This document shows, one piece after another, positions 1 through 9,093 of a stretch of DNA of 21,124 nucleotides (position 1 is the stretch's first letter; every line of letters begins with the position of its first letter). Source of the DNA: Chara braunii. Lineage: Eukaryota; Streptophyta; Charophyceae; Charales; Characeae. The notes under the pieces were generated by a model. The model worked only from the letters and a program-made list of their open reading frames with translations. It was not told the origin of the DNA and searched no databases. The DNA lies in assembly GCA_003427395.1 (NCBI GenBank), contig BFEA01000443.1, forward strand, positions 1,052,839 through 1,073,962, read 5' to 3'. Both the position numbers and the translations under genes were made by a program.

Positions 1-1199
1 CCTGCCAGTCCCTACCTATGGCAGTCCCTACTGATGGCCAACTCACTTACTCCCTCTGACTTTTTTTTGTTTTATTCTCCCCCATTTTCTTTTCTCTTCT
101 CTCTTTTTTCTAGCATGCCAAGTGTCATGTGGCCGTTAAGGCCCTTTTCTAGCCTCTTCCTCTTAGTTTTGGCCCTCCCTATGCCCACGGTGCAGTCCGT
201 TATTTCTCGGACTGCAATAATGGCCTTCCCATGCCCATGGGAGCTTCCTTTTACTCCTACATTTCTCCCACAATGGTCCCTCCTACTCCGATTTTCTCCC
301 GGAGGGCTATTTTTCACATGGGGTCTTATTTGACTCTATTTTCTTGAGGGAGGCTGATCCAAGATTTTTTGGATTGCTCCCATGCCTCCCACTTCAGTTT
401 TTTTAACTTTTCCTTTTCGTTTTGGCCTACCCGTTTGTCACCACTAGTACTTGCACTAGTGGTGCTAATATTCTTGGTCGTCAAGATGTCGATCTTGACG
501 GTGCACCTTGCATTTATTATTTTTCCCTCATACGATGCCGCCGTTTCTTCTTGGGACTTTCACATGTCCCCGCCACTTGTCCCATCGGTGGTCCTCGACA
601 CTTAGTCCCGCCGGTGGTCCCCTACACTTAGTCGCGTCGGCGGTCCCGACATATTTCGCCCCGGACGCTATTATTTTTACTTAGTCCCACGTGGCCCCGG
701 GTGCCTTTCCCCGAGGTGTCCCATGCCCCTTGGGCGTCTTGTCACCCCATAGCGACCCCTCTCCTTAGTCTTCCCTCGCGCCTTGTGCGTGCCGATCTCT
801 CTGGTCGTGGGCCTCCACTTAGAAGCTCCCATAGGTGACCCCCACGTTGGCCCTTCATTTTCTGGCTTCCCGCGGCTTTTGGCCGCCCATCCCTCGACTT
901 CCTCATTCCCTTATTGCTATCGCGCTGCAATTGCTAGTTCAAAGGACCCTTTAGCCTTAGTCTTATTGCATTCCGATGACCCTCCCGGCCTCCTGCTATG
1001 CTCTATGTGCCCCTGTTCTTGCGCTCGCTCGCTTGCCGCCGCTTAGTTTTTTTCCCCCTGTGGTTCTTGCCCCAGGGCATTACTCCCTCCTGCGGCCTAA
1101 TCCTTTATCTCGTCTCACTTCAGATTTCTCTGTTGTGCACAACTCGTCCATATTCGCTCTCTCGAGTGATGGGAAGTTATTTGGGACTCACCAGTCCCG
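1..1199. other. Pyrimidine-rich non-coding DNA, possible LTR
   Basis: No credible gene is seen. The plus strand is strongly C/T rich and its short open frames read as low-complexity Ser/Pro/Phe/Leu strings with no domain. It lies directly downstream, on the minus strand, of a polypurine tract followed by TGTGTC at about 1204, so part or all may be a 3' LTR of a minus-strand retroelement whose far end is outside the window. The tetramer 'ttag' in contexts such as cacttagtc recurs often, suggesting decayed short repeats. The LTR identity is inference. Confidence 0.35.
583..650. repeat. 26-bp tandem repeat, about 2.5 copies
   Basis: The core GGTGGTCC followed by C/T-rich sequence and ACACTTAGTC occurs at 587 and 613, with a diverged third copy (GGCGGTCC) at 639, giving a period of 26 bp. 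It lies in the putative LTR and has no coding interpretation. Confidence 0.6.
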
Positions 1200-1240
1200 A
1201 CACATTCCCCCCACTCTTTCGCGATGTCCTCATCGCGCAC
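1200..1240 (-). other. Candidate polypurine tract and 3' LTR start, copy A
   Basis: On the minus strand this reads GCGATGAGGACATCGC, then AAAGAGTGGGGGGAA, then TGTGTCGGGAC. A G-rich purine run followed by TG is the usual arrangement at the PPT/3' LTR border of plant LTR retrotransposons. CGCGAT (1220-1225) and ATCGCG (1232-1237) form a perfect 6-bp stem. The first LTR bases include a further hairpin, GGGACTCACCAGTCCC, near 1182-1197. A related motif lies at 2641-2690. Assignment rests on motif shape only. Confidence 0.4.
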
Positions 1241-1358
1241 CAATCTCTTGTTAGTGAGTTTTGGAGGGAATAGATGAGAGAGGGGGATGAAATGTTATGG
1301 ATGGTTAATTTGCCAGGGTCCGTTTCGTTCTTTTCCCATTCCTTTCTCAATGTTTTCC

Positions 1359-1625
1359 TTAGCTTCCGCCCCTTGGGGTGGAGGAGGGTATGGGGGAGTC
1401 GAAGGTTCTACAGCTTAGACCAGGTTGCTCATTTCCGTCATAGCTCTGCCTCTTTATCTTTCCGTCAATTGAGATGCAAACTTCCTTTTCAGTCAACTCT
1501 GTATACCCAGCAGGGCAGCCCATTTTTTCAACTTCAGTAACATGAAGCAGACGGGGCTCTTCTCGCTTCATGCACTTAACTACTGGTATGCTGGCTTTAT
1601 TCCCGGGATGACAATTTGTTGTCAT
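1359..1625 (-). CDS. Unassigned 88-codon ORF
   Basis: This is an ATG-initiated open frame with balanced composition, unlike the low-complexity frames around it. It has four cysteines and a central stretch HVTEVEKMGCPAGYTELTEK that looks protein-like. I recognise no family. Its start falls inside an inverted repeat (ATGACAA near 1608-1614, TTGTCAT near 1619-1625), so it may be a fragment of a transposed unit or a chance ORF. It lies just upstream, in minus-strand sense, of the PPT-like motif at 1200-1240, where the 3' end of a retroelement coding region would be expected. No product is assigned. Confidence 0.15.
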   Translation of the reverse strand: MTTNCHPGNKASIPVVKCMKREEPRLLHVTEVEKMGCPAGYTELTEKEVCISIDGKIKRQSYDGNEQPGLSCRTFDSPIPSSTPRGGS

Positions 1626-2089
1626 AAGACAATTGGTTTTCTCATTCTATGCCTTGGCTTTGTTGATAACAAATTGTAGGCAAGTTTTCGGATGCGACTG
1701 AATGTCAAGCATTTGCTCCGAAAGGGAGATGTTCATTCAGTACAACTGCCGCCTTTGCTGTGGTGATACCCACTTCGAATCAGTGAGCCCAGACACAACT
1801 GCCCTTAAGTGCTTCGTAATCTCAAATCTATCTTCCCATTTCATTGAGAAACCATTCTCGAGCAAAAATCATTTTGGTTTCGCCTCATTCATTACTCTTA
1901 GGGTCATAAAAAAATAATCAACTTTTCGGTCCGTGCAATCCATGTTCTCCCGTCATTCTTTCCTCAGTCTCATGCTTAGCCAGTTCTCATGTATTCTTCC
2001 CATGTCATTTTGCCTAGCTTATGTGCGGCATCCTTTATCCTTTCTTGTATCCAGACTTTAAAATGCACGTTACTTAGTCCCCTTACATC
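1626..2089. other. Stretch without recognisable gene
   Basis: Only short chance ORFs are present. An ACAATTTGTT / AACAAATTGT inverted pair (about 1611-1620 and 1667-1676) crosses the left edge. A possible diverged first unit of the following tandem array lies near 2011 (TTTTGCCTAG). Confidence 0.4.
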
Positions 2090-2607
2090 TTTCTTCTGGC
2101 CTTTTGCCAGACCTCTCTCATACTTATGCAAAGTTCATTATATCTGTATTTCTTTTCGGGGCGTCTTGCCAGACTTTTCCTTAGGTCTACGCAAAGCCAA
2201 TTTCACATATCTTCTTTTTTGAACATCCTGCCAAGCCTTCTCTCAAGCCCATGCTAGGTCAAATACTCATCCATTTCTTTCCTCGACATCCTGCCAAGTC
2301 TCTTCTCAAGCCCATGTGGAGTCACTCACAAATCTTTTCCTCAGCTGGACACCTTGCCAGACCTTTTCTCAAACTCATGCAACGTCAATTACTCAACTGT
2401 TTCTCTTCTTGTCATCTTGCCAGACCTTTTCTCAAGCTCATGCAACGTCAATTATTCATCCGTTTCTCTTCTGGACATCTTGCCAGGCCTTTTCTCAAGC
2501 CTGCGCAAAGTCAATTACTCATTCATTCTTTTCTTCTGAACATCTTGCTAGACCTTTTCTCAAGTCTGCGCAAAGTCAATTACTCATTCATTCTTACGCT
2601 CATGGTA
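2090..2607. repeat. 62-65 bp tandem repeat, eight copies
   Basis: Eight diverged units share TTGCCAGACCTTTTCTCAAG, then a conserved CATGCAACGTCAATTACTCA-like second half. The TGCC/TGCT anchor is at 2105, 2167, 2229, 2292, 2355, 2418, 2481 and 2546, so spacing is 62, 62, 63, 63, 63, 63 and 65 bp. Because 63 is a multiple of three, the plus strand has open frames with a 21-residue repeat, but these follow from the period and are not evidence of a gene. The array lies just inside the putative LTR that starts near 2647 on the minus strand, so it may be an LTR-internal subrepeat. Confidence 0.85.
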
Positions 2608-2640
2608 TCCTTCTCTTTTGCACGCTTTTTCTTTAGTAGA

Positions 2641-2690
2641 TGACACACTTTCCCCCCACTCAAAATGCGATGTCCCCATCGCACGACTAG
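2641..2690 (-). other. Candidate polypurine tract and 3' LTR start, copy B
   Basis: The minus strand reads TGCGATGGGGACATCGCA, then TTTTGAGTGGGGGGAAAG, then TGTGTCATC. This parallels copy A at 1200-1240: hairpin, G-rich purine tract, then TGTGTC. The stem is TGCGAT (2666-2671) with ATCGCA (2678-2683). It could be the 3' LTR start of the element whose coding region ends at 5072, or of another element. No matching 5' LTR is seen to the right. Confidence 0.4.
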
Positions 2691-3855
2691 TTCTCACTCA
2701 GAGGTAAGCAGACCTTGGCCCACCAACTAAGTAGACGGATGCCGGCCCATCAGCCCCAAAAAGGAAGGGTGATCAGTTTCCCCCTGCTGATAACTCACCT
2801 CATCCCCTACTCGAGTCCGACTTTTTGCTGCTTACGAAACGAACATCATCACTGAGGTACTACCCCACACCTGGAAGGTAGGTCCAGTCCAAGCATCCCA
2901 GGACCCCATCTTGCCGTAAGTGCTTTCTCGCGAATCGTTCCTCCCGGGCGGTGTTTTCTTGGATCCGGCCTCTTCCTTTCAAGAGAGTTGGGGCTCTCTA
3001 TTAGTCTGCGAGTGCCGTTACGAAGACCTCGCGGTTAGTCCCGGAACGGTTGTAATGATCCGGCAGGGCGGTGTCACTCGCCCTGTGGTGGTTGCGGCTT
3101 CCACCTGGTACCACGCCCGATTCCTCCCTCTGGACAGTGCTGCTCAACTTAACGCGAGCAGTCGTGGTCCATTGCAAACGGTCGTGTCGCCCCTCTACGG
3201 CGTGGTGTGTGGTTGGGGAGAAAAAAATGAGACTTAGGAAAATGAATGGCTCTCTCGCCCGTTTGGCAGCACGCCCTTGACGTTTAGGTTTCAACATGAG
3301 GCGCAATTTGAACTCCCCGACTAGAGCTCGTTGTCGGGGTTAGTTCCGGACGGCCAACATCAATCAAAGAGAGGTGCTTTGGTCCTTCAACCCTTATTCC
3401 TTCTTATGAGGAGCAGGTCGCGCTGAGACTTTTCCCTTAACGGGTAGAGGTCTTGGGGTCGCGATGCAGGCATTGCTATCCCCCTTATGCTGAGACCTGA
3501 GACTAGAAAAAAAGAAAGCTCAATCTCTTGCTATTTCCTTGGTCGGCCCGATGACCTTACATCAAGTTGCCTAGGGTCCCCTGGCTATGCAATGCGATAT
3601 TCAATCTTCAAACACTCAATCCCACGCTATTTCCAAGGCTGATTCTCATGGCTGGTCCGACAGCCTCTCATCAACAAGGCCGCCCACATGGCCGGTCTGG
3701 CGGTCATTTTCTCAATAGTCATTTCTCAAGACTGACCCTTCCGCCCATTCAATCCTTAATTCTCTCATTCCTCAACACCCAATCTCTGTGACCGTCCCAA
3801 CGGTCCCTACCCTTCTTTATCCTGTCCTTCTCATTCACATCTTTCTTCCGCCCCC
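2691..3855. other. Non-coding stretch with one clear hairpin
   Basis: There is no supported gene. Open frames on both strands around 2920-3306 overlap each other in opposite directions, show no domain, and the plus one starts at a non-ATG codon. A perfect 7-bp stem CCCCGAC (3315-3321) / GTCGGGG (3333-3339) encloses an 11-nt loop. From about 3560 the sequence becomes C/T-rich and grades into the tandem repeats that follow. Confidence 0.4.
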
Positions 3856-4019
3856 TTGGCTATTTCAGCAGCTGACCCATCGGCCTTTTCCATCTCTTCC
3901 GTTCATTCCATTGGCTATTTCAATGACCGACTCATCGGCCTTTTCCATCTCTTCCATCCATCCATTGGCTATTTCAATGACCGACCCACCGGCCTTTTCC
4001 ATTTTTTTCGCTCATTCCA
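3856..4019. repeat. 54-55 bp tandem repeat, three copies
   Basis: Units begin TTGGCTATTTCA at about 3856, 3911 and 3965 and continue with a shared CATCGGCCTTTTCCAT block. The last two units are nearly identical; the first is more diverged. No coding role is evident. Confidence 0.8.
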
Positions 4020-4106
4020 GTACATTCTCAATCAACCTTTCTCAATCAAATATGCAGGGGACCCCAGTGCCTATTTCAAAAGGAATGACCCTTGTCAGGG
4101 GCCATT

Positions 4107-4306
4107 CCCGAACAATCTGGTTAGAGTCGTTCTTTTTCATTCTCAAGTCGAACAACCTAGTTATGGCCATTCCTTTCCATTTTCAAGTCGAACAACCTGG
4201 TTAGGGTCATTCCTTTCCATTCTCAAGTCGAATAGCCTGGTTAGGGGCATTCCTTTTCATTCTCACGTCGAACAGCCTGGTTAGAGCCATTGCTTTTCAT
4301 TCTCAA
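4107..4306. repeat. 40-bp tandem repeat, five copies
   Basis: The anchor GTCGAACAACCTGGTTAG (first copy CCCGAACAATCTGG) is at 4107, 4147, 4187, 4227 and 4267, an exact 40-bp period. Each unit ends with CATTCCTTT(T/C)CATTCTCAA. The constant period despite point differences indicates recent or homogenised duplication. The array lies between the retroelement coding end (5072) and the PPT-like motif at 2641-2690. Confidence 0.85.
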
Positions 4307-4407
4307 TGTTAGTGCCCGAGGGGGTGGGCCTCGAGGTTACGGATCCCATTTTTGTCTTGGAGGTTAAAAGGTGGTCATCTCATCTTTTGCTTGTTGTTCT
4401 CTTTCTT

Positions 4408-4494
4408 CCATTTCTCACAGTGATGTACCATCCATTCCATTTCTCACAGTAATGTACCATCCATTCCATTTCTCACAGTAATGTACTATCCATG
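4408..4494. repeat. 29-bp tandem repeat, three copies
   Basis: CCATTTCTCACAGT(A/G)ATGTA followed by C(C/T)ATCCATT is repeated with starts at 4408, 4437 and 4466, differing by one or two bases per unit. Confidence 0.8.
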
Positions 4495-5071
4495 CATACA
4501 TCGAACTTAACGTCCAACACTCGAGTTGGGGCTTGCGACCCCAAGCAACACCAGCTTACCCGACCGTTCAACCATAGCAGGAGACAGGGGCGCCCCCTTT
4601 TTTTCTTCTCTCGTTCCGACGACTCAGATCTTGACCATTCTCAGACTAATTGATGACTCAGTTGGATTAGACTCCTAGAGAAGGAGTATTCTATATGCCC
4701 CTTAACCCATAGGTTCCCTAACCTCTATTGTACTCGACCAATCATTCAATACGATGGTTCGCTCGTCAATCCGTACTCAAGGTTTCCCCCTCATAAAAGC
4801 ATAAATCTTATTCCATCCAGAATTCACAATACACCCTTCCCAACTGGTCTCATCCCATGCCCCATGATCTTGTCTTATGTACCCACTTTTGAAAAGTAGC
4901 TCATCCAAAAGTAGCCTTAATATGCTATCTTCTAATCTTATCACGACACAGTCTTAGCTGACTCTTTCATCACTCATCCTTTGCAAGCTTACTAATACTA
5001 TACACATTCTGCTCCAATGTTTTGCAATTGAGAAATAAAACCAGGATTCTTGCCCAACACTCAATCAACAT
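4495..5071. other. Spacer with no recognisable gene
   Basis: This AT-richer sequence follows the stop codon of the minus-strand coding region at 5072. There are stops in all frames. TTGGGG...CCCCAA (about 4525-4544) can form a short stem. It fits an untranslated region between retroelement ORF and LTR, but nothing specific identifies it. Confidence 0.4.
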
Positions 5072-5986
5072 CTAATGCCTATTGTTGTCCTGTGCCTCGA
5101 CTTGCTCGTTTCTTGATTCACCCTGTTCCTCAACTGGCTGTCTAACCCCCAGGCCGAGGGTCTCGATTTCTCTCCTTATCCTTACAATTTTTTGTAACTC
5201 TGCCTCGCCAAAAACATCCAGTGGTGTGGGTTCCACTCCTGCCCTTGCGAGTTCCCGAGTCTTGACAATCCATTCGTGCCTGATCACATTGGATCACTGC
5301 TGAAACCAATGACTGGGTGTTGGTCCAAACTCGTCCTCCCATCTGATAGCCCCGTCGCCCGGCTGGTGCATCGGAGACCGCCCCTCTTCCCTAGGTCTTG
5401 AGATCTCATCTCTCTCATCCCCGCTGCTGATTTTTATGACTTCTCTTACATCCTCCTCCTCGTCCTTCTCGCCTCCTGTCTGTATGGGGCTATACCCACC
5501 TGCAAGGTTCTTCAGATCGTAGGTAAAAGGAATCTCTGTCCCAGTTCCATACCCCTCACAACTGTCGTGGCCGCTTCGTCCTTCAAGCGGGTTTTCCCTT
5601 CTTTCCTCACCCTCCTCTTGTTCGTCGCGCATGTCTTGTTCCCCCTCGCTTTCCCCATGCCAAGTCTCACGTCGCTTGCCCCTGTTGACTCCTTCCTCGT
5701 CAGAGACCTGAACCTTATCTCCCATCTCTGCATTGCCTCCTTCTTCCACTTCTGCCTTTTCCCTCCCTGCCTCACTGTCAGACGAGATTTCTATTGCTTC
5801 TCCCTCGCGGAGAGGTGAAGGTTTTCTACGCAAGCATTTCCTTCTACCCCTGCCTAGCACTCACCCACCCATGAGTCCTATGTACAACTTTCTCTTCGCT
5901 GCCCTCCTCCCTTGGCTTGGTCCTGCTTCCTCCCCTTCGGTAGGCCTGTTGATCGCCCCGCTGTCGTTCTCGTTGCCGAATTTCAT
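5072..5986 (-). pseudogene. Acidic C-terminal ORF downstream of integrase
   Basis: The frame opens at ATG 5986, immediately beside the transposon at 5993, and runs about 300 codons to 5072 with two in-frame TGA codons (5863-5861 and 5296-5294). The first 40 residues are a hydrophilic GAINRPTEGEEAGPSQ-type stretch. The middle is very acidic and Ser-rich (EIEISSDSEAG-like and GEKDEEEDVRE). The last 75 residues form a helical basic/acidic domain including HEWIVKTRELARAGVEPTPL. I recognise no enzyme; acidic low-complexity tails after integrase are common in plant Ty3 polyproteins. A separate accessory ORF cannot be excluded. The transposon at 5993-6352 separates it from the Cys-rich frame at 6353-6461, and coding-like sequence on both sides suggests one interrupted ORF. 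Confidence 0.5.
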
Positions 5987-5992
5987 TTTTTT

Positions 5993-6352
5993 CTAGGTTA
6001 CCAATGGTGCGGGGGCCGGTCGTCTCCCCCGGACGTCTCCCCCATACGTCCGGTACACCCGTCGTCCGGGAAAAAAAAAAAAAAAAAATGTAAAAAAAAC
6101 AAATATTTTTTTTTTCGGTTTTCGATTTTTAACTCATGATTGACTGCGAATTTGAACATGACTCCAAGGCAAAAGTTGCTTGTATTGTTATGTTACATAA
6201 CATATATTGTTTTAAGAGTTTTCTGAGAACTTTTTTTTTTTTTTTTTTTGGCGCTAGGCCGGACAACCCCTGTCCGATCGGACGTCCGACCAGACCTCCG
6301 GTCGGACATCCCTGACGGTTAGGGGGGTCCCGGACGTCCGATAATAACCTAG
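5993..6352. mobile_element. TIR element with GGACGTCC palindromes
   Basis: The ends are CTAGGTTA (5993-6000) and TAACCTAG (6345-6352), an exact 8-bp inverted repeat. Inside are GC-rich arms: a GTCTCCCCCGGACGTCTCC-type arm on the left, and on the right overlapping perfect palindromes GTCCGATCGGAC (6272-6283), TCGGACGTCCGA (6278-6289) and CGGACGTCCG (6331-6340). The arms lead to an A-run (about 6071-6088) and a T-run (about 6231-6249) around an AT-rich centre without an ORF. The minus-strand flanks AAAAAACT and AAAAAAAT could be an imperfect 8-bp target duplication. It interrupts retroelement coding sequence. A non-autonomous, MITE-like element is likely; the superfamily is not assigned. Confidence 0.6.
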
Positions 6353-6816
6353 AGTTTTTTGCCTTTTCTCGTTTTTCTCCTAGGTCCTGTATAACAAAAC
6401 AACACCCACAATGCCCCGCATACGCACATTCCCCGCAGTCCGGTAGACAGCTCCTTTTCAAAAAATGCTCCCAGTATCCTTCGCATCATGCCCCTTTTAT
6501 ACATTTCCCTCCCTTATCAAAAAAGCATCGTTTGTGAAGATCCGATTTTTTTCCCGTCAAAATTTATGGTACAATGCCCCAAACATCCCTTCCTATCGTC
6601 GCACAAGCCAGATATTGCAAACCCCCAAGTCATGCTGCCTTTCATCCTCAGTCAGTTCAAGCCATTGCCCCAGTCCCCCAAAAATGACAGTCCCATGGAC
6701 ATGGTCAGAGACAAACCATAGTGTGGGCAAGGCTGTGGTCAGTCTTTAGCTTGTGGCCCCTCAATTTCCTTATTTTCGGCCTTATCTGGCTCAAAGACAC
6801 GCGTCGAACTTATTTC
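6353..6816 (-). pseudogene. Decayed region after integrase zinc domain, Cys-rich end
   Basis: After the TAG at 6819-6817 the integrase frame continues for 28 codons to a further TGA. Other frames then look coding-like in short pieces, for example GLGQWLELTEDERQHD. The piece from 6461 to the transposon border has a striking Cys/His cluster, CLPDCGECAYAGHCGCC, followed by a charged helix (DLGEKREKAKN). No D,D-35-E catalytic core is recognisable, although the length could have held one. Either the core has decayed, or this element family carries a different, zinc-binding domain here. The Cys/His spacing resembles no domain I can name. Several frameshifts and stops are present. Confidence 0.4.
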
Positions 6817-6819
6817 CTA

Positions 6820-7533
6820 GCAGATGAGGCATGTCTGGCAGTATCTGGCGACCATGCCTGCCATGCCTGGCCAATAATAGAGTGGTGCTATCTTCGCAAG
6901 AGTCCCTTTTGATGATCGATGTCCCCCCACCAAGCCGTCGTGCATTGCTTGGATAACATCCAACTGCCTAGATCTACCGCATACGACTGTTCTAGGCATA
7001 GTTCCTTCTTCTCTTCGGAACAGGTGGCCCCCCCTTAGGACGCACCTCCCGGCTTCCTCCCTTGCTTTAATGCCGACTTCCAAAGGTTGTTTGTTTCCTA
7101 CTAGCAACAATCCGATCTCCCGAAAGAGTCCTTCATATGATTGGACATAGAAAAACTCCTTTCCTTCCCGATCCTCCTCATTTTTCTCCTGCATCTGGTT
7201 TACCAACCATTGCAACTCTTTCCTTTCCCGCGATTCCACTAGGCTCATTACGGCTTCCCGGCCCCCTTCAACCGTCATTGCTATGAGTTCTTCCTTTGGT
7301 CCTACTATTGCTCCCCACGAATCCCTTTCCTCTTTACGACCTCGAAAGTTGACTGGTCCTTCTCTAAGTTCTACTACTACGGCAGGTGCCCCTTTTTCCA
7401 AAGTCTGAATCAGCAGTTCCCCAGATGCGCACCCCTCGCCCATCATTTCGTTGTCCACCGCAAGAGTCCCTCTTTCGAATGAAAGGAATGCGTCTATGGG
7501 TTCCGCATCCTCCACCCCTTCGGGAGTGATGCA
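6820..7533 (-). pseudogene. pol: Integrase N-terminal HHCC zinc-binding domain of pol
   Basis: This continues in the same frame as RNase H. A long charged linker leads to the zinc-binding module at about 6942-6820: HDGLVGGH (H-x6-H), 26 residues, then CQTC (C-x2-C). The internal YYWPGM matches the usual '.Y.WPGM' of Ty3 integrases. In intact elements this module helps multimerise integrase and bind LTR ends. All four zinc ligands are present. A TAG stop at 6819-6817 follows the CQTCLIC end, so a product from this copy would lack any catalytic core. The linker (about 7533-6950) is acidic and has no named domain. Confidence 0.8.
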
Positions 7534-8031
7534 AACCCGACTCAGCCCATCTGCCTTATTGCGGATTCCAGCAATCCGCTCGATCTTGTAATCGAACTGC
7601 CAGATGAATCCTACCCATCTCCCCACCGTCAGATCTATAGGTTTGTAATTCTTTAGAGCCCCTGCGACATTCGTCGGATCGATCCTTAAGGTGAACCGCC
7701 TCCCAAATAGGTAGGCCTGGAAGGTCTTAAGGCAATGCAGGATGACTAGGATTTCCTTCTTGAATTGCGAGTACCGCCGTTCTGTGGAGTTCAGGGTTTT
7801 ACTTTCGAACCTAATTGACCTCTATTTCCCTCCCTCGTCCCTTTAAATCAGTACGCCTCCTACGACAAAGGGTCCTCCATCTGTTTCCAGGATGAATGGT
7901 CGCCCTACCTCATTATTAAAGCAGGGCGCCGACAAAGCGACCTGCTCTGACGTCAGAATGTCCTTGAGAGTCTGGACGGCTCCCTCTCGCTCCTCCGTCC
8001 AGTCCATGGTCCCTTCCTCTCTGATCATAGC
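7534..8031 (-). pseudogene. pol: RNase H domain of pol
   Basis: This is in the same frame as the RT after the TAG at 8034. The domain degrades the RNA strand of the RNA:DNA hybrid during reverse transcription. The expected acidic residues are visible: Asp in ILETDGGP (near 7895), Glu in FKKEIL, Asp in LRIDPTN and Asp in RNKADGLSR ending at 7534. The typical LNSTERRYSQFKKEIL and YKIERIAGIRNKADGLSR contexts are well preserved. TAA at 7845-7843 and TAG at 7824-7822 interrupt it. Both could come from single transitions of Gln codons, but the parent codons are not known. No frameshift is seen across the domain. Confidence 0.85.
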
Positions 8032-9093
8032 CTAGATAGGCTCCACAATCTTGGCAAAATTCTTAATAAATATCCTCCAGAAACCGACCACGCCTAGGAA
8101 CGCTCTCACCTCCGTTGTAGTGCGCAGGGGGATTGGCCTCTGCAATATGTTGTGCGTCTTCGCCGGATCTGGCTTCCTACCATAAGCACCGCAGCAAAAT
8201 CCTAGTATGGTTACTTCTGGTACTGCTAGAATACTCTTTGGTCCACTAGCCGTGATGTTGTATACTAGAAACCGGCAGAGCAAGTCCTTGATGTCTTGTA
8301 GATGATCCCATACAAACTTTCGGATTCCTGGTTGGACTTTTATCTCGTCCTTCTCCTGCGAGCCTTTGATTGGATTGTCGTCGATATAGCGTTCACACTT
8401 TTCAGGGAACATGTCCCCGGCTACTGGTAACATTCTTTGTTGCGCTTCGGCTACCGCGTTTGTAAAGCCCATAGGGGTCACTTGCATCTGCAACTGGCCT
8501 ACCGGGGTGTGTATTGCGGTGTGCGGCCTGTCCCGGACATCCAATGGAAGCCGGTCATATCCCAAGTACAGATTTATTAGGGAGTAAATGCTTCGTCCGG
8601 CGTGCGATTCCGCCAATAGATCGGCTTGGGGTAGCGAGCCAGCATCCCGGATGGTCACTGCATTCAGCTTCTGCAGATCCTGAATCCACCTTAACGTCTT
8701 ATTGGGCTTTCGAAAGACGAACCATCGATTTGCATATGGCGACGCCGTAGGTTCCGCGACGAAGGAGTCCATCTTTGCTCGAAGGAGGTCTGTCACTTCC
8801 CCCTCTATTCCGAATTCATATGACGGTCCCTTGTCATTCCAGCATTCATGCTCTACCGTGTGGATTCTGACCGGAGGGATCAATTTTGCGTCCAGCCGCC
8901 CCTTCTGATTGTCACTAAAGGCAAATGCCAAATGAAACTCCTGGCAGGTCTTCTTGATAAGGCGGTTTTCTTCTTCTGTTAAGAACCCGTCTATCCCTAT
9001 CTTCATCGTGTCGGCTACCTCATCTGGTATTCGATGTCCTTCCGTTGCCCTCCTTTCTCGGATCACCTCCAGAACTTCCTCCTCCTTTTCCAT
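8032..9093 (-). pseudogene. pol: Reverse transcriptase domain of pol
   Basis: This is the longest intact piece of the element: 353 codons from an ATG to a TAG that is internal to the ancestral polyprotein. It contains the Ty3-type blocks in order: EVTDLLRAKMDSFVAEPTAS, a FVFRKPNKTLRWIQDLQKLN block, TIRDAGSLPQADLL, motif A (residues 171-182), TPMGFTNAVAEAQQRM, the YIDD active site (residues 236-239, about 8388-8377), and FLGVVGFWRIFIKNFAKI at the end. Motif A reads INLYLGYDRL; the catalytic Asp of the usual D-L-Y-S-G-Y motif is Asn here (AAT at 8574-8572), which should inactivate polymerisation. The frame is open upstream of the ATG to about 9250, so the ATG is not the real start of the polyprotein. 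Confidence 0.9.

Noticed and set aside
2090-2607. CRISPR-like array
   Set aside because: Units abut as one diverged 62-65 bp tandem repeat; there are no constant short repeats with unique spacers and no cas genes, and the context is eukaryotic.
2920-3306. Overlapping ORFs on both strands (2920-3237 plus, 3001-3306 minus)
   Set aside because: Neither has a recognisable domain, the plus frame starts at GTG, and composition does not favour either strand.
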